A DNA stretch of 64,000 bases from Arthrobacter cavernae (GCF_017368795.1 NZ_JAFNLL010000045.1:1-64000), one strand, 5' to 3'. Shown: positions 1 to 10,955, counted from the first letter of the stretch. A program made the numbers and translations. The notes: generated by a model not told the origin, from the sequence alone.

Positions 1-105
1 GCCGAAGAACTCCGCCGCCTCGACCCCGACGAAGTCTTCGGAGAAGTGATTACGATGGGACTGCCCCTAACCAGCCAGAGGAGAGTCCACACAAGTGCAC
101 GCTGA
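1..105 (+). CDS. opcA: OpcA, glucose-6-phosphate dehydrogenase assembly protein (C-terminal end only)
   Basis: The first frame is open from base 1 and stops with TGA at 103-105, giving a 34-residue tail that contains EELRRLDPDEVFGEV. This resembles the C-terminus of actinobacterial OpcA, the redox-responsive allosteric partner of glucose-6-phosphate dehydrogenase. The call rests mainly on position: opcA normally sits between zwf and pgl, and pgl starts here 11 bases before this stop. The rest of the gene lies outside the window. The overlap implies translational coupling with pgl. Confidence 0.6.
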   Translation, partial: AEELRRLDPDEVFGEVITMGLPLTSQRRVHTSAR

Positions 106-913
106 CCCCAGAGTAAGCATCCATCCAGATTCCGCCGTCCTGATGGCGGCCATTGCTGCACGGCTCATCACCAAGCTCGTGGACGTGCAGGACAAGCACG
201 GCGAGGCCACGGTGGTCCTGACCGGCGGTACCGTGGGAATTGGCACGCTCAAGGCCGTGGCGGACTCCCCCGCGGCCGCCGCGGTGGACTGGTCCCGGGT
301 CAACTTCTGGTGGGGGGACGAACGGTTCGTCGCCGCCGACAGCGATGACCGGAACGCCCGCCAGGCCCACAAGGCGCTCCTGGCCCACCTTCCGGTGGAT
401 CCGGCCAGGGTCCACGTGCCGGGTTCCTCGGACGAATTTGGCTCGGCAGACGACGCCGCAGCCGACTACGCGGCACGCCTCAAGGCCGCTGCCGAGGCGG
501 AGCACGCCGCGGACACCTCGGACAACCGTCCGGAAGAGGCCGGAGAGCTGCCCCGCTTCGACATCCTCCTGCTGGGTGTGGGACCGGATGCCCACGTGGC
601 CTCGCTCTTCCCGGAGCAGGCGGCCATCCGCGTCAAGGACCGCACGGTGGTGGGCGTGGAAAACGCGCCCAAGCCGCCGCCGTCGCGCGTTTCCCTGACG
701 CTGCCGGCCATCAACACCGCCCAGGAGATCTGGATGGTAGTGGCAGGCGAGGACAAGGCCGGTGCGGTGGGGCTGGCACTTGCCGGCGCGAATCCGGTCC
801 AGGTCCCGGCGTCCGGTCCGGTGGGCCGTTCACGCACTCTGTGGCTTATCGACGAGAACGCGGCCTCACGGGTCCCGCAGCAGTTGGTCCGGAAGGACCC
901 CGCGGGCGCGTAG
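95..913 (+). CDS. pgl: 6-phosphogluconolactonase
   Basis: 272-residue cytosolic enzyme that hydrolyses 6-phosphogluconolactone to 6-phosphogluconate, the second step of the oxidative pentose phosphate pathway. Family marks are the VNFWWGDERFV segment near residues 70-80 and GVGPDAHVASLFP near residue 165; most homologues have Gly where this one has Ala after PD. A stretch around residues 130-150 is Ala/Glu rich and looks like a surface loop. The GTG start at 95 overlaps opcA by 11 bases, so the gene is the last of a zwf-opcA-pgl operon. The 3' end runs 48 bases into the convergent rbpA gene, and its probable terminator lies inside rbpA at 924-960. Confidence 0.93.
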   Translation: MHADPRVSIHPDSAVLMAAIAARLITKLVDVQDKHGEATVVLTGGTVGIGTLKAVADSPAAAAVDWSRVNFWWGDERFVAADSDDRNARQAHKALLAHLPVDPARVHVPGSSDEFGSADDAAADYAARLKAAAEAEHAADTSDNRPEEAGELPRFDILLLGVGPDAHVASLFPEQAAIRVKDRTVVGVENAPKPPPSRVSLTLPAINTAQEIWMVVAGEDKAGAVGLALAGANPVQVPASGPVGRSRTLWLIDENAASRVPQQLVRKDPAGA

Positions 914-1261
914 CCGCTCCAGCGCTCCAGCCAGGACGATTTCCGCGTCCTGGCTGGAGCGTCTTTCTTTAACGTAATCCAGGTGGCTTTTGAAGCCCTC
1001 CTCCCCGGGCCTGGATTCCGCGGCTTCGCCGGGATGCCGGGCGGCGGTGCAGCCGCACTTGGGGCAGTCCCAGCTCTTGGGGATCTGCTCCTCCGGCAGC
1101 TTAACGAAAACAAGCCGCGTCTCGTGTCCCTTGGCGCACCAATAGGAAACCCGAATACGCGGCAATCTTTCGCCGACACTATGGTCGGACTGGTTCCTTG
1201 GGGCTGATCCGGCAGTGACACCCACACGGGTGCCCCGGAATCCTGACGTGCCATGAACCAT
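866..1261 (-). CDS. rbpA: RNA polymerase-binding protein RbpA
   Basis: 131-residue transcription factor that binds the principal sigma factor and RNA polymerase and stabilises open promoter complexes in actinobacteria. The N-terminus MVHGTSGFRGTRVGV is typical. The central zinc-ribbon-like core is RIRVSYWCAKGH...WDCPKCG, with Cys pairs suited to metal binding, followed by the basic linker and sigma-interaction helix (SHLDYVKERRSSQDAEIVLAGALERL). The start at 1261 was chosen because GAGGGG lies 7 bases upstream; a longer in-frame start would place a non-conserved extension in front. The last 48 coding bases overlap the end of convergent pgl, and codons for SSQDAEIVLAGA form a perfect hairpin. 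Confidence 0.95.
   Translation of the reverse strand: MVHGTSGFRGTRVGVTAGSAPRNQSDHSVGERLPRIRVSYWCAKGHETRLVFVKLPEEQIPKSWDCPKCGCTAARHPGEAAESRPGEEGFKSHLDYVKERRSSQDAEIVLAGALERLRARGVLPDQLLRDP
924..960 (+). terminator. Intrinsic terminator of pgl embedded in rbpA coding sequence
   Basis: GCTCCAGCCAGGACG at 924-938 and its exact complement at 946-960 form a 15-bp stem with a 7-base loop. On the plus strand it is followed by GTCTTTCTTT, a T-rich tract, 11 bases after the pgl stop. The whole element is also rbpA sense codons on the other strand. Confidence 0.75.
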
Positions 1262-1333
1262 CTTCGATCCCCTCAAGACTCGGCCGGCTGGCTGTGAGGC
1301 CAACAGGCCCAGTCTAGTGCGGGGATCCCGACG

Positions 1334-1364
1334 GCGGCAGTCCCGATCGTGCCGGGACTGCCGC
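1334..1364 (-). terminator. Hairpin downstream of secG
   Basis: GCGGCAGTCCCG (1334-1345) pairs with CGGGACTGCCGC (1353-1364), a perfect 12-bp stem with a 7-base loop, 16 bases after the secG stop and upstream of rbpA. No clear T tract follows, so termination may be weak or the hairpin may protect the transcript end. Confidence 0.6.
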
Positions 1365-1379
1365 TTCCGCCGGGAAAAG

Positions 1380-1637
1380 CTAGGAATCGCCCCCGGCGGC
1401 GAAGCGCATGATCAGGCCAAGGCCGATGATCACGGCGCCCCAGGTGATGCCGAGGATGATGGTGAAGCGGTTCAGGTTCCGCTCCGCAACGCCGGAGGAG
1501 CTCAATCCGGAGCTCATGCCGCCGCCGAACATGTCGGACAAACCGCCGCCACGTCCCTTGTGCAACAGAATGAGCAGCGTCAGCAGAAAGCTGGTGATGC
1601 CCAGCAGGATCTGCAGAATGACTTGAAGAACGTCCAC
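1380..1637 (-). CDS. secG: Protein translocase subunit SecG
   Basis: 85-residue inner-membrane protein with two hydrophobic helices (about residues 4-24 and 60-78) separated by a Gly/Ser-rich cytoplasmic loop containing FGGGMSSGLSSSG. This two-helix plan with a KGRGGGLSDMFGGG loop is diagnostic of SecG, the accessory subunit of the SecYEG channel. GTG start at 1637, with GAAAGG upstream. It follows tpiA by 48 bases at the end of the gap-pgk-tpiA-secG run, the usual actinobacterial order. Confidence 0.95.
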   Translation of the reverse strand: MDVLQVILQILLGITSFLLTLLILLHKGRGGGLSDMFGGGMSSGLSSSGVAERNLNRFTIILGITWGAVIIGLGLIMRFAAGGDS

Positions 1638-1685
1638 GACGGCCTTTCGAAAGATCGGATAACGGGAGCGGAACCTTGGGCCGGA

Positions 1686-2501
1686 CTAGTCCGTGACGAG
1701 GTGGCTCTCGAACCTGACAATGTTAGCAAACTCGGCCGCGTCCAGGCTGGCGCCACCCACAAGCAATCCGTCCACGTCCGTTTCGGCCATGATGGCCGCA
1801 GCGTTGTTCGCTTTGACCGAACCGCCATACAGCAGACGGGTCTTGGCGGCGACTGCATCGTCGAAGAGGCTGGCGAGCTCGGCGCGGATGGCCGCACACA
1901 TTTCCTGTGCATCCTCCGGGCCGGCGACCTCGCCGGTTCCAATGGCCCAGACTGGCTCGTAGGCGACCACGAGTTCGGCGGCCTGCTCAGCGGTCAGACC
2001 GGCCACGCCTGCGCGCAGCTGGGCCAGGGTGTGCTCCACGTGGGTGCCCGCCTGGCGGATCTCCAGGCCCTCACCGACGCACAGCACGGGGGTGACCTCG
2101 TGCCGGAAGGCGGCCTTGACCTTGGCGTTCAGGACTTCGTCGGATTCGTTGTGGATGGTGCGGCGTTCACTGTGGCCCACCAGGACGTAGGCGCAGCCCA
2201 GCTTGTTCAGGAACTGGCCGGAGACGTCACCGGTGTAGGCTCCGGAGTCGTGCTGGGAGAGGTCCTGGCCGCCGTAGGCGACGCCCAGTTCGTCACCCTG
2301 CACGAGCGTCTGCACGCCGCGCAGGTCCGTGAACGGCGGGAAGACTGCTACCTCGACACGGCTGTAGTCGTGCGTGGCGTCGGACAGGGTCCAGGCCAGC
2401 TTCTGCAGGAGGGTGATGCCCTGGACATGGTCCATGTTCATCTTCCAGTTGCCGGCGATGAAGGGCTTGCGGACGAAGTTGCCGTTGGCAGAGGTAGTCA
2501 C
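1686..2501 (-). CDS. tpiA: Triosephosphate isomerase
   Basis: 271-residue TIM-barrel enzyme that interconverts dihydroxyacetone phosphate and glyceraldehyde 3-phosphate. The catalytic marks are all present: Lys in FIAGNWKMN, His in VLVGHSERR, the catalytic Glu in [12 protein letters not shown] and the phosphate-binding LLYGGSVK near the end. The start is GTG at 2501, with GGAG 6 bases upstream. It lies 87 bases after pgk; a strong hairpin occupies that gap, so its level may differ from that of gap-pgk. Confidence 0.97.
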   Translation of the reverse strand: MTTSANGNFVRKPFIAGNWKMNMDHVQGITLLQKLAWTLSDATHDYSRVEVAVFPPFTDLRGVQTLVQGDELGVAYGGQDLSQHDSGAYTGDVSGQFLNKLGCAYVLVGHSERRTIHNESDEVLNAKVKAAFRHEVTPVLCVGEGLEIRQAGTHVEHTLAQLRAGVAGLTAEQAAELVVAYEPVWAIGTGEVAGPEDAQEMCAAIRAELASLFDDAVAAKTRLLYGGSVKANNAAAIMAETDVDGLLVGGASLDAAEFANIVRFESHLVTD

Positions 2502-2533
2502 GTGAACTCCAAAGAATGAGTGGAAAGAGAGAA

Positions 2534-2580
2534 CGGCCGGCAGGGCGGGCCCTTTTGCAGGACGGGCGCCCTGCCGGCCG
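2534..2580 (-). terminator. Intercistronic hairpin between pgk and tpiA
   Basis: CGGCCGGCAGGGC (2534-2546) pairs exactly with GCCCTGCCGGCCG (2568-2580), a 13-bp GC stem. Reading on the minus strand it is followed by a pyrimidine-rich run (GTTCTCTCTTTCC). It may be a partial terminator or an RNA-stabilising processing site inside the glycolytic operon. Confidence 0.5.
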
Positions 2581-2588
2581 GTATGGCT

Positions 2589-3815
2589 TTAGCGGTCCAG
2601 CACGCTGAGGCCGGGAAGGTCCTTGCCTTCAAGGTATTCCAGGCTGGCGCCTCCGCCGGTGGAGATGTGGCCGAACTGGGAATCCTCGAAGCCGAGGGTC
2701 CGCACGGCTGCAGCGGAGTCGCCGCCACCCACCACTGTGAAGGCAGCTGTCTCGGTCAGGGCCTGCGCAATGGCGCGGGTACCGCCGGAGAAGGCCTCGA
2801 ATTCGAACACGCCCATGGGACCGTTCCAGAAGACCGTCTTGGCGCCCTTGATCTGGGCGGCGAACGCCGCCGCTGAGACAGGCCCGATGTCCAGGCCGAT
2901 GCCCGAGGCTCCGAAGGCACTGCCTTCGATGGCGTCGGCACTGACCACTTCGTGGTCGGCGTCGGCCGCGAAACGGCTGGCGACCACGACATCGGTGGGG
3001 ACGACGAACGAGGTACCGGCTGCTGCTGCGCGCTCGAGGTAATCCTGGACGACCGGGATTTGGTCCGCTTCAAGCAGGCTGCCTGCCACCTTGTGGCCTG
3101 CGGCGGCGAGGAAGGTGAACAGCATGCCGCCGCCGACCAGGATGGTGTCTGCCTTGCCGATGAGGTTGTCGATCACGGCGAGCTTGTCGGAGACCTTCGA
3201 GCCGCCGAGCACCACCACGTAGGGGCGCTGAGTGTCCGTGGTGAGCTTCTGCAGCACCTCCACCTCGGTGTGCACCAGATCGCCCTGGTAGGAAGGCAGG
3301 CGGGTGGCGACGTCGTAGACGCTGGCGTGCTTGCGGTGCACGGCGCCGAAGGCGTCGTCCACGAAAGCGCCGTTGTCGCCGGTCAGGGCCACCAGCTCGT
3401 CGGCGAAGGAGCCGCGCTCGGCGTCATCCTTGCTGGTCTCGCGGGCGTCGAAGCGGACGTTCTCCAGGATGAGAACTTCGCCGTCCTGCAGCGCTGCGGC
3501 GAACTCTTTGGCGGAAGCGCCGACGGTGTCACCGGCGAGCTCCACCTTGAACGGGGCAAGCTCCGCCAGGCGGGCTGCAGCAGGCTTGAGCGAGTACTTG
3601 TCCTCGGGGGCGCCCTTGGGGCGGCCGAGGTGGGCGGTTACGAGCACGCGGGCACCGGCGTCCGAGAGCTTTTCGATGACCGGAAGGGAGGCCTTGATGC
3701 GGCCGTCGTCGGTCACTGTAGAGCCGTCGAGCGGCACATTCAGGTCACTTCTGACGAGAACGTACCGCCCGCGGACACCTTCAGCGATGAGTTCGTTGAG
3801 GGTGTGAGATGTCAT
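2589..3815 (-). CDS. pgk: Phosphoglycerate kinase
   Basis: 408-residue two-domain glycolytic kinase that makes ATP from 1,3-bisphosphoglycerate. Visible family motifs: [11 protein letters not shown] at the N-terminus, the substrate-binding [20 protein letters not shown] in the middle and the nucleotide-loop [11 protein letters not shown] near residue 370. It starts 9 bases after the gap stop codon, so gap and pgk are surely cotranscribed. Length is normal for the family. Confidence 0.97.
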   Translation of the reverse strand: MTSHTLNELIAEGVRGRYVLVRSDLNVPLDGSTVTDDGRIKASLPVIEKLSDAGARVLVTAHLGRPKGAPEDKYSLKPAAARLAELAPFKVELAGDTVGASAKEFAAALQDGEVLILENVRFDARETSKDDAERGSFADELVALTGDNGAFVDDAFGAVHRKHASVYDVATRLPSYQGDLVHTEVEVLQKLTTDTQRPYVVVLGGSKVSDKLAVIDNLIGKADTILVGGGMLFTFLAAAGHKVAGSLLEADQIPVVQDYLERAAAAGTSFVVPTDVVVASRFAADADHEVVSADAIEGSAFGASGIGLDIGPVSAAAFAAQIKGAKTVFWNGPMGVFEFEAFSGGTRAIAQALTETAAFTVVGGGDSAAAVRTLGFEDSQFGHISTGGGASLEYLEGKDLPGLSVLDR

Positions 3816-3824
3816 GTGTCTACC

Positions 3825-4868
<1,044 letters not shown>

Positions 4869-5004
4869 CTAGTGAGTCGGATCTATTTAAAGTCCAACCG
4901 ACAGATCCCGCACGTCATTGGGCAGAGATGATTATCAGATCGGAGGGCGACCAGCCACGTTGCTGAAGGCTAACCGCCTTCCGTGATCCATCTTACGTTT
5001 AACT

Positions 5005-5036
5005 AAGCCTGCCCCCGCAACTGCGGGGGCAGGCTT
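5005..5036 (-). terminator. Intrinsic terminator of sodA
   Basis: AAGCCTGCCCCCGCA (5005-5019) pairs with TGCGGGGGCAGGCTT (5022-5036), a perfect 15-bp repeat with a very short loop, followed on the minus strand by TAGTTAAACG. It lies 83 bases after the sodA stop and separates sodA from gap. Confidence 0.8.
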
Positions 5037-5100
5037 TCCATCATTTGGGCAGAAATACATGCACAATGTGACTTTTGTTACATCAACATGAATTCCGGCT

Positions 5101-5130
5101 CACTACAGGACGATCCCACTACAGGACGAT
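5101..5130. repeat. Tandem duplication over the sodA stop codon
   Basis: CACTACAGGACGAT occurs at 5101-5114 and again at 5117-5130, a 16-base period. The second copy contains the last sodA codons (Ile-Val-Leu-stop on the minus strand), so the duplication repeats the gene end just after the real stop. It looks like a recent slippage event of no coding consequence. Confidence 0.8.
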
Positions 5131-5742
5131 GAGACCCGTGGCGTTCGCGCGGGCAGCTTCGAAGCGCTTGGCGACATCAGCCCAGTTGGCGATGTTCCAG
5201 AAAGCCTTGACGTAGTCGGCCTTGACGTTGACGTAGTCCAGGTAGAAGGCGTGCTCCCACATGTCCAGCATCAGCAGCGGGGTGGTGCCGACAGCGACGT
5301 TACCCTGCTGGTCGTAGAGCTGTTCGATGACCAGGTTGCCGCCGATGGGCTCGTAGGCCAGGAAGGCCCAGCCGGAGCCCTGCAGGCCCATCGCCGCAGC
5401 GGTGAAGTGTGCACGGAACGCGTCGAACGAGCCAAAAGCGTCGTCGATCGCAGCAGCGAGCTCGCCCTCGGGCTTGTCGCCGCCGTCCGGGGAGATGTTG
5501 TTCCAGAAAACGGAGTGGTTGACGTGGCCGCCGGTGTGGAACGCCAGGTCCTTGGAGAGGCGGTTGATGTTGGCGAAGTCGCCCTTTTCGCGGGCCTCGG
5601 CCACCTGCGCCAGGGCGTTGTTGGCGCCTGCCACGTAGGCAGCGTGGTGCTTGCTGTGGTGCAGCTCCATGATCTTTGCCGAAATGTGCGGCTCGAGTGC
5701 TGCGTAGTCGTAGCCAAGCTCGGGCAGAACGTACTCTGTCAC
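5119..5742 (-). CDS. sodA: Superoxide dismutase (Mn/Fe family)
   Basis: 207-residue dismutase. The metal ligands are visible as His in LEPHIS, His in GHVNHSVFW, and Asp plus His in the signature [11 protein letters not shown]. The metal cannot be fixed by eye; the family in actinobacteria is usually manganese or cambialistic. The GTG at 5742 is preferred because GGAGG lies 7 bases upstream; the alternative TTG overlaps that ribosome site. Monocistronic, with its own terminator at 5005-5036. Confidence 0.95.
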   Translation of the reverse strand: MTEYVLPELGYDYAALEPHISAKIMELHHSKHHAAYVAGANNALAQVAEAREKGDFANINRLSKDLAFHTGGHVNHSVFWNNISPDGGDKPEGELAAAIDDAFGSFDAFRAHFTAAAMGLQGSGWAFLAYEPIGGNLVIEQLYDQQGNVAVGTTPLLMLDMWEHAFYLDYVNVKADYVKAFWNIANWADVAKRFEAARANATGLIVL

Positions 5743-5916
5743 GAAATCCTCCAATGTCGTGGACCTAAGTCCGGTCGGTAACTCTCGTTGTGTTCATCCG
5801 GCTGGCGGACCGGCCGGAAATCCGTGGGGAGAATCCTTGCGGGGGCCGCCACCGGGAACAACCCGCTGCGCCGCCGCAGTATTTCCTCCATCCCGAGTTG
5901 ATTCTAAGCGCGGGTG

Positions 5917-6897
5917 CTATTCGTCCATCATTTCGGGAGTCACATTTGCCTCGGTTCCGGGGATGCCCAGATCGATGGCGCGTTTGTCGGCCATCGCGAG
6001 GAGGCGACGGATGCGTCCGGCGATGGCGTCCTTGGTCATGGGCGGCTCGGCGAGGCGTCCCAGTTCGTCAAGGCTGGCCTGCTTGTGGGCCACGCGAAGC
6101 TCCCCGGCGTACTTGAGGTGGTCCGGGACGTCGTCGCCCAGGATCTCCAGCGCACGGTCCACGCGGGCGCCGGCAGCAACGGCGGCCTGGGCCGAGCGGC
6201 GGAGGTTCGCGTCGTCGAAGTTCGCGAGCCGGTTGGCGGTGGCCCTGACTTCCTTGCGCATGCGCCGCTCTTCCCACACCATGAGGGCGTCGTGTGCTCC
6301 CATGCGGGTCAGCAGTGCGGCGATGGTGTCGCCGTCGCGGATCACCACGCGGTCGACGCCGCGCACTTCGCGGGCCTTGGCCTGGATGCCGATCCGGCGT
6401 GCGGCGCCCACCAGGGCCAGTGCCGACTCGGGGCCGGGGCACGTCACTTCCAGGGAGGAGGAACGGCCGGGTTCCGTGAGCGAGCCGTGGGCGAGGAAGG
6501 CACCGCGCCAGACCGCCTCGGCGTCGGCGGCCGATCCGTTGACGACGGCGGACGGCAGGCCGCGCACCGGGCGGCCGCGGCCGTCCAGCAGCCCGGTCTG
6601 GCGGGCGAGGGCCTCGCCGTCGCGCACCACCCGAACCACGTAACGGCTGCCGCGGCGCAGCCCGCCGCCGGAGACGACGATGATCTCGCTCTGGTGGCCG
6701 TAGACTTCCGCGATGGCCGCCCGCAGCCGCCGGGCCGTGGAGGCGAGGTCGACTTCGGCCTCGATCACGATGCGCCCGGAGATGATGTGCAGGCCCCCGG
6801 CGAAGCGGAGCATGGCCGAGACTTCAGCCTTGCGGACAGACGATTTCTTGATGTCCAAGCGGGACAGTTCGTCCTTGACCGATGCGGTCAGTGCCAT
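5917..6897 (-). CDS. whiA: Sporulation/division transcription regulator WhiA
   Basis: 326-residue DNA-binding protein with an N-terminal degenerate LAGLIDADG homing-endonuclease-like fold (residues about 1-210) and a C-terminal helix-turn-helix (about 220-310, containing [25 protein letters not shown]). WhiA controls cell-division and sporulation genes in streptomycetes and has a division role in non-sporulating relatives. It begins 9 bases after yvcK with AGGAA before the ATG, and is the last gene of the uvrC-rapZ-yvcK-whiA block found across Gram-positive bacteria. Confidence 0.96.
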   Translation of the reverse strand: MALTASVKDELSRLDIKKSSVRKAEVSAMLRFAGGLHIISGRIVIEAEVDLASTARRLRAAIAEVYGHQSEIIVVSGGGLRRGSRYVVRVVRDGEALARQTGLLDGRGRPVRGLPSAVVNGSAADAEAVWRGAFLAHGSLTEPGRSSSLEVTCPGPESALALVGAARRIGIQAKAREVRGVDRVVIRDGDTIAALLTRMGAHDALMVWEERRMRKEVRATANRLANFDDANLRRSAQAAVAAGARVDRALEILGDDVPDHLKYAGELRVAHKQASLDELGRLAEPPMTKDAIAGRIRRLLAMADKRAIDLGIPGTEANVTPEMMDE

Positions 6898-6906
6898 GGC
6901 GTGTTC

Positions 6907-7923
6907 CTAACTGTTCCCGAAAATATCGTGATACGCCGCCGCCAGAAGCAGGGGATCGTGGACGGGGCGGCGTCTCGACGCCCCCACTCTACCCAACACA
7001 ACCTCTGCGCCGATCATCCCGGCAGCCTTCTCGAAGGCCTTGACATCCTGCACGGCTGCCGGATCAGCCAGGACGACGTCGACGCTGAATTCGGGGGCGT
7101 ACTTGCGGAGCACGTCCAGGTGGTCCGCCGCGGACATGCCGGACGTTTCCTTGGTGTCCACGTCCAGGTTCATGGTGAGGCAGCGTTTCGCCGCCGTGTT
7201 GCCCAGTGCCTGGCGCAGTTCCGGGAGCAGCAGGTGCGGCAGCACGGAGGTGTACCAGGAGCCCGGCCCCAAGACCACCCAGTCGGCCAGCTCGATGGCC
7301 GTGAGCGCCTCGGTGCAGGCCGGGGCACCTTCCGGCAGGAGCCGGACGTCGTCGAGGGAGCCGGCCACTGCACATTTCGCCTGGCCGCGGATGGGCCGGA
7401 GCTCAAAGCCTCCCGCGGGCAGCGCCACGCGGGCCTTGCCCTCGATCGTCAGCGGCACACTGGACATGGGCAGGACCTGGCCGCGGGCACCCAGCAGCGC
7501 CCCCGCCCACTTGAGTCCGGCCACAGTGTCCCCCAACAGCTCCCACAGGGTGACGATGAGGAGGTTCCCCATGGCGTGGTCATCCAGCGAACCGCTGCGG
7601 CCTTCGGCGGCCTTGAAGCGGTGCTGCATGACATCACGCCAGGTGCGTCCCCAGTCGGTGTCGTCGCACAGGGCGCTCAGCGCCATGCGGAGGTCGCCGG
7701 GAGGCAGGACACCGTACTCTTCGCGCAGACGGCCGGAGGAACCGCCGTCGTCCGCCACGGTGACCACGGCCGTCAGGTCGGAGGTCAGCAGCCGGAGGGC
7801 GGACAACGAAGCGGACAGGCCGTGGCCTCCGCCGAGCGCCACGACGGAAGGGCTTTTGTCCCGCTGGCTTCCGGGCGTTCCCTTGGGCGGGATCAGCGGC
7901 AGCGGCCCTGTCAGTACCCCCAC
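6907..7923 (-). CDS. yvcK: YvcK/CofD-like gluconeogenesis factor
   Basis: 338-residue cytosolic protein of the CofD-like family. After a short leader comes VVALGGGHGLSASLSALR, the nucleotide-sugar-binding start, then VTVADDGGSSGRLR and LPPGDLRMALSAL, all diagnostic. Bacillus YvcK binds UDP-GlcNAc and links metabolism with cell-wall synthesis; the same is likely but not shown here. The GTG start shares one base with the rapZ stop (TAGTG), so translation probably depends on termination-reinitiation; no good ribosome site is visible. Confidence 0.92.
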   Translation of the reverse strand: MGVLTGPLPLIPPKGTPGSQRDKSPSVVALGGGHGLSASLSALRLLTSDLTAVVTVADDGGSSGRLREEYGVLPPGDLRMALSALCDDTDWGRTWRDVMQHRFKAAEGRSGSLDDHAMGNLLIVTLWELLGDTVAGLKWAGALLGARGQVLPMSSVPLTIEGKARVALPAGGFELRPIRGQAKCAVAGSLDDVRLLPEGAPACTEALTAIELADWVVLGPGSWYTSVLPHLLLPELRQALGNTAAKRCLTMNLDVDTKETSGMSAADHLDVLRKYAPEFSVDVVLADPAAVQDVKAFEKAAGMIGAEVVLGRVGASRRRPVHDPLLLAAAYHDIFGNS

Positions 7924-8846
7924 TATTCCCGGCCCAGATCGCGGTGGGCTGTGGTGACGGTGACGCGGGGGTACTGCGCGAGCCGCTTGGACAGCTCGAC
8001 GGCGACTGCCACCGAACGGTGCTTGCCGCCGGTGCAGCCGACGGCGAGGGTGGCATAGTGCTTGTTTTCCCGGCGGTAGCCGTCCAGGACGGGTTCGAGG
8101 GCGCGCACGTAGCGGTCCACGAATTCCTTGACCCCTTCGGCCTCGAGGACATAGTCGCTGACGTCGGCGTCCAGGCCGGTGTGCGGCCGCAGGAGGGGCA
8201 CCCAGTGCGGGTTGGGGATGAAGCGGGCGTCGGCCACGAAATTCGCGTCCACCGGCAGCCCGTACTTGAAGCCGAAACTCATGACGTTCAGGCGGAGGGT
8301 GACGGGGCCGGTGTCGCTGAAGAGCTCGGTGATGGCGGTGGCGAGCCCGTGGACGTTGAAGGTGGAGGTGTCCAGGACGACGTCGGAATGCTCGCGCAGT
8401 TCCTTGAGGACGTCGCGTTCGGCGGCAATGCCGTCCAGGATGCGGCCACCGCCCTGCAGGGGATGCGGGCGCCGGCCCTGTTCGAAGCGGCGGACCAGGA
8501 CGTCGTCGCTTGCGTCCAGGAACAGGACACGGAAGGTGATGCCCGTGGCGCTCAGGGCGCCCAGCGCGGTCCGGATGTCCGTGAACAGGCCCTTGCTGCG
8601 GACGTCGACCACGACGGCGAGCTTGGGGATGGACTGCGGGGCGTGCGAAACAATCTCGGCGAGGGTACCGAGCATCTGCGGCGGGAGGTTTTCGACGACG
8701 TACCAGCCGTGGTCCTCGAGTGCATCCGAGGCCGTGCTGCGGCCTGCACCGGACATGCCCGTCACCACAAGCAGCTCCGCCTCGACGGGCTTGACGGGGG
8801 TGAGCCCGTCCTGCTCCGCGCCGGATCCTGCCGTTGCCTCGTCCAT
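7923..8846 (-). CDS. rapZ: RNase adapter protein RapZ / nucleotide-binding protein
   Basis: 307-residue P-loop protein. The Walker A loop is [19 protein letters not shown] near residue 30, and the C-terminal domain has the signature [18 protein letters not shown]. RapZ in enterobacteria senses glucosamine-6-phosphate and guides RNase E to small RNAs; actinobacteria lack that circuit, so the role here is open, but adjacency to yvcK suggests amino-sugar or wall sensing. Start at the ATG of MDEATAGSG (8846), preceded by AAGGAACGGGGA; a longer open frame upstream is not conserved in composition. Confidence 0.92.
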   Translation of the reverse strand: MDEATAGSGAEQDGLTPVKPVEAELLVVTGMSGAGRSTASDALEDHGWYVVENLPPQMLGTLAEIVSHAPQSIPKLAVVVDVRSKGLFTDIRTALGALSATGITFRVLFLDASDDVLVRRFEQGRRPHPLQGGGRILDGIAAERDVLKELREHSDVVLDTSTFNVHGLATAITELFSDTGPVTLRLNVMSFGFKYGLPVDANFVADARFIPNPHWVPLLRPHTGLDADVSDYVLEAEGVKEFVDRYVRALEPVLDGYRRENKHYATLAVGCTGGKHRSVAVAVELSKRLAQYPRVTVTTAHRDLGRE

Positions 8847-8965
8847 CAATGTCCCCGTTCCTTGGTTGCGTTCGTGCGGAGCGTGCCACGGCCCGCAGCG
8901 GTGCCGCAGGCAGGACGCCCTGCTGGGCGTTCCCGCTGCGGGCACCGGTCAATGTCCTACCCTAG

Positions 8966-10936
8966 CTAATCTTCGAGGATTTCGCCGGTGGTCATGTTGA
9001 TGGCCGGCCGGTCCTCCCCGGCATCCGCCTGTGCACCCAGGTGGAGCACCACTGCCTGGGCCAGCGCGGGGCCGATGCCCTTGGCTGCGGTCAGCTCTTC
9101 AGCGGTGGCAGCCTTGATGTTCTTGAGCGAGCCGAAGTGCGCCACGAGCGCCTTGCGCTTGGCTTCGCCAAGTCCCGGGACGCCATCCAGTACGGACGCT
9201 GTCATCGCCTTGCCGCGCTTCTGCCGGTGGAAGGTGATGGCGAAGCGGTGGGCTTCATCGCGGATGCGCTGGAGCAAGTACAGGCCCTGGGAGGTGCGGG
9301 GCAGGATGACAGGGAAGTCGCTATCCGGGAGCCAGACCTCCTCGAGCCGTTTGGCCAGTCCGACCACGAAGACGTCGTCAATGCCCAGCTCCGCCAAGGC
9401 GCGCGCCGCGGCGTTGACCTGAGGCTGCCCGCCGTCCACCACCACGAGGTTGGGCGGATAGGCGAACCTGGCCTTGGGTTCGGGAACGGCAGGGTCCGGC
9501 GCCGGGATGCTGCCGGTCCTGGGCAGCTGGGCGGCCTTGTCCTGGAGATAGTGGCGGAAGCGCCTGGTGAGGACGTCGTGCATGGCCGCGGTGTCGTCCG
9601 CGGCCGCCGCACCGGTGATGGAGAACTTCCGATAGTCGGCCTTCTTGGGCAGCCCGTCCTCAACCACCACCATGGAGGCCACCACATTGGTGCCCTGAAC
9701 ATGCGAGATGTCGAAGCACTCGATCCGCAGGAGCGGTACGGGGAGCTCCAGGGCTTCCTGCAGCTCCTGGAGGGCCTGGGAACGGACCGTGATGTCGCCG
9801 GCGCGGCGGGTCTTGTGAAGCTTGAGGGCCTGTTCGGCGTTGTCGCGGACGGTGGACATGAGGGCTGCCTTGTCGCCCCGCTGCGGCACCCGGATGTCCA
9901 CCTTGGCGCCGCGGAGCCCGCCCAGCCATTCGCTGAGTTCCTCATGGTTGCTGGGGTTCTCCGGCACCAGGACTTCGCGCGGAATGCGGCCCTGGCTCCC
10001 GCTGTCCTCACCGTAGACCTGCTGCAGCAGATGCTCGATGAGTTCCGGCGTCGTGGCGTCCTCGACCTTTTCCACCACCCAGCCGCGCTGGCCGCGGACA
10101 CGTCCGCCGCGCACATGGAACACCTGCACGGAGGCCTCAAGTTCGTCGTCGTGCAGGGCGAAGACGTCGGCGTCGGTGTCCTCGGCGAGCACCACGGCAT
10201 TGCGCTCGAACACTTTGCGCAGGGCGATGATGTCGTCGCGGAGCCGGGCGGCCTTCTCATAGTCCAGTTCGGCCACGGCCGCCGCCATGTCCTTTTCGAG
10301 CCGGGTGATAAACCGCTTGGCCTCGCCGCCCATGAATGAGCAGAAGTCCTCGGCCAGGGCGCGGTGTTCTTCCGGGCTCACGCGGTTGACGCAGGGGGCG
10401 GCGCATTTGTCGATGTAGCCCAGGAGGCAGGGCCGGCCGCTGTCCTGGGCCCGCTTCAGCACGCCGGCGCTGCAGCTGCGCACGGGGAAGACGCGCAGCA
10501 GCGTGTCCATGGTTTCGCGAATGGCGCCGGCGGTGTAAGGGCCGAAGTACCGGGTGCCCTTGCGGCGTTCCCCTCGCATGACCTGGACCCGCGGGAATTT
10601 CTCGCCCATGGTCACGGCCAGGTACGGGTAGCTCTTGTCATCGCGGAAGACCACGTTGAAACGCGGCTTGAATTCCTTGATCCAGGTGTATTCGAGCTGG
10701 AGTGATTCGAGCTCGCTGCCGACCATGGTCCATTCGACGCTGCTGGCGGCATGGACCATGGCGTGCGTCTTGGGCAGGAGCCCGGCAGGGTTGGCGAAGT
10801 ACGAGTTCAGCCGCGAACGCAGGTTCTTGGCTTTTCCCACGTAGATGACCCGCCCATGGGGGTCACGGAAACGGTAGACGCCGGGTGTGGTGGGGATTTC
10901 ACCCGTCTGGGGTCGGTAACTCGCTGGATCTGCCAC
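8966..10936 (-). CDS. uvrC: UvrABC system protein C (excinuclease subunit)
   Basis: 656-residue nuclease that makes both incisions around a DNA lesion delivered by UvrA-UvrB. Order: GIY-YIG nuclease (residues about 15-95, [20 protein letters not shown]), a Cys-containing segment with [17 protein letters not shown] helices contacting UvrB near residue 210, the RNase H-like second nuclease ([22 protein letters not shown]), and helix-hairpin-helix pairs at the end. GTG start at 10936, with TAGACT 6 bases before it and no ribosome site, so the mRNA is probably leaderless. A 119-base gap separates it from rapZ. Confidence 0.97.
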   Translation of the reverse strand: MADPASYRPQTGEIPTTPGVYRFRDPHGRVIYVGKAKNLRSRLNSYFANPAGLLPKTHAMVHAASSVEWTMVGSELESLQLEYTWIKEFKPRFNVVFRDDKSYPYLAVTMGEKFPRVQVMRGERRKGTRYFGPYTAGAIRETMDTLLRVFPVRSCSAGVLKRAQDSGRPCLLGYIDKCAAPCVNRVSPEEHRALAEDFCSFMGGEAKRFITRLEKDMAAAVAELDYEKAARLRDDIIALRKVFERNAVVLAEDTDADVFALHDDELEASVQVFHVRGGRVRGQRGWVVEKVEDATTPELIEHLLQQVYGEDSGSQGRIPREVLVPENPSNHEELSEWLGGLRGAKVDIRVPQRGDKAALMSTVRDNAEQALKLHKTRRAGDITVRSQALQELQEALELPVPLLRIECFDISHVQGTNVVASMVVVEDGLPKKADYRKFSITGAAAADDTAAMHDVLTRRFRHYLQDKAAQLPRTGSIPAPDPAVPEPKARFAYPPNLVVVDGGQPQVNAAARALAELGIDDVFVVGLAKRLEEVWLPDSDFPVILPRTSQGLYLLQRIRDEAHRFAITFHRQKRGKAMTASVLDGVPGLGEAKRKALVAHFGSLKNIKAATAEELTAAKGIGPALAQAVVLHLGAQADAGEDRPAINMTTGEILED

Positions 10937-10942
10937 GGTTCC

Positions 10943-10948
10943 AGTCTA
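10943..10948 (-). promoter_or_regulatory. -10 box of uvrC, leaderless
   Basis: TAGACT on the minus strand ends 6 bases before the GTG start, so transcription should begin at or within a base or two of the start codon. I see no convincing -35 box. Confidence 0.5.
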
Positions 10949-10955
10949 TGAGTAT

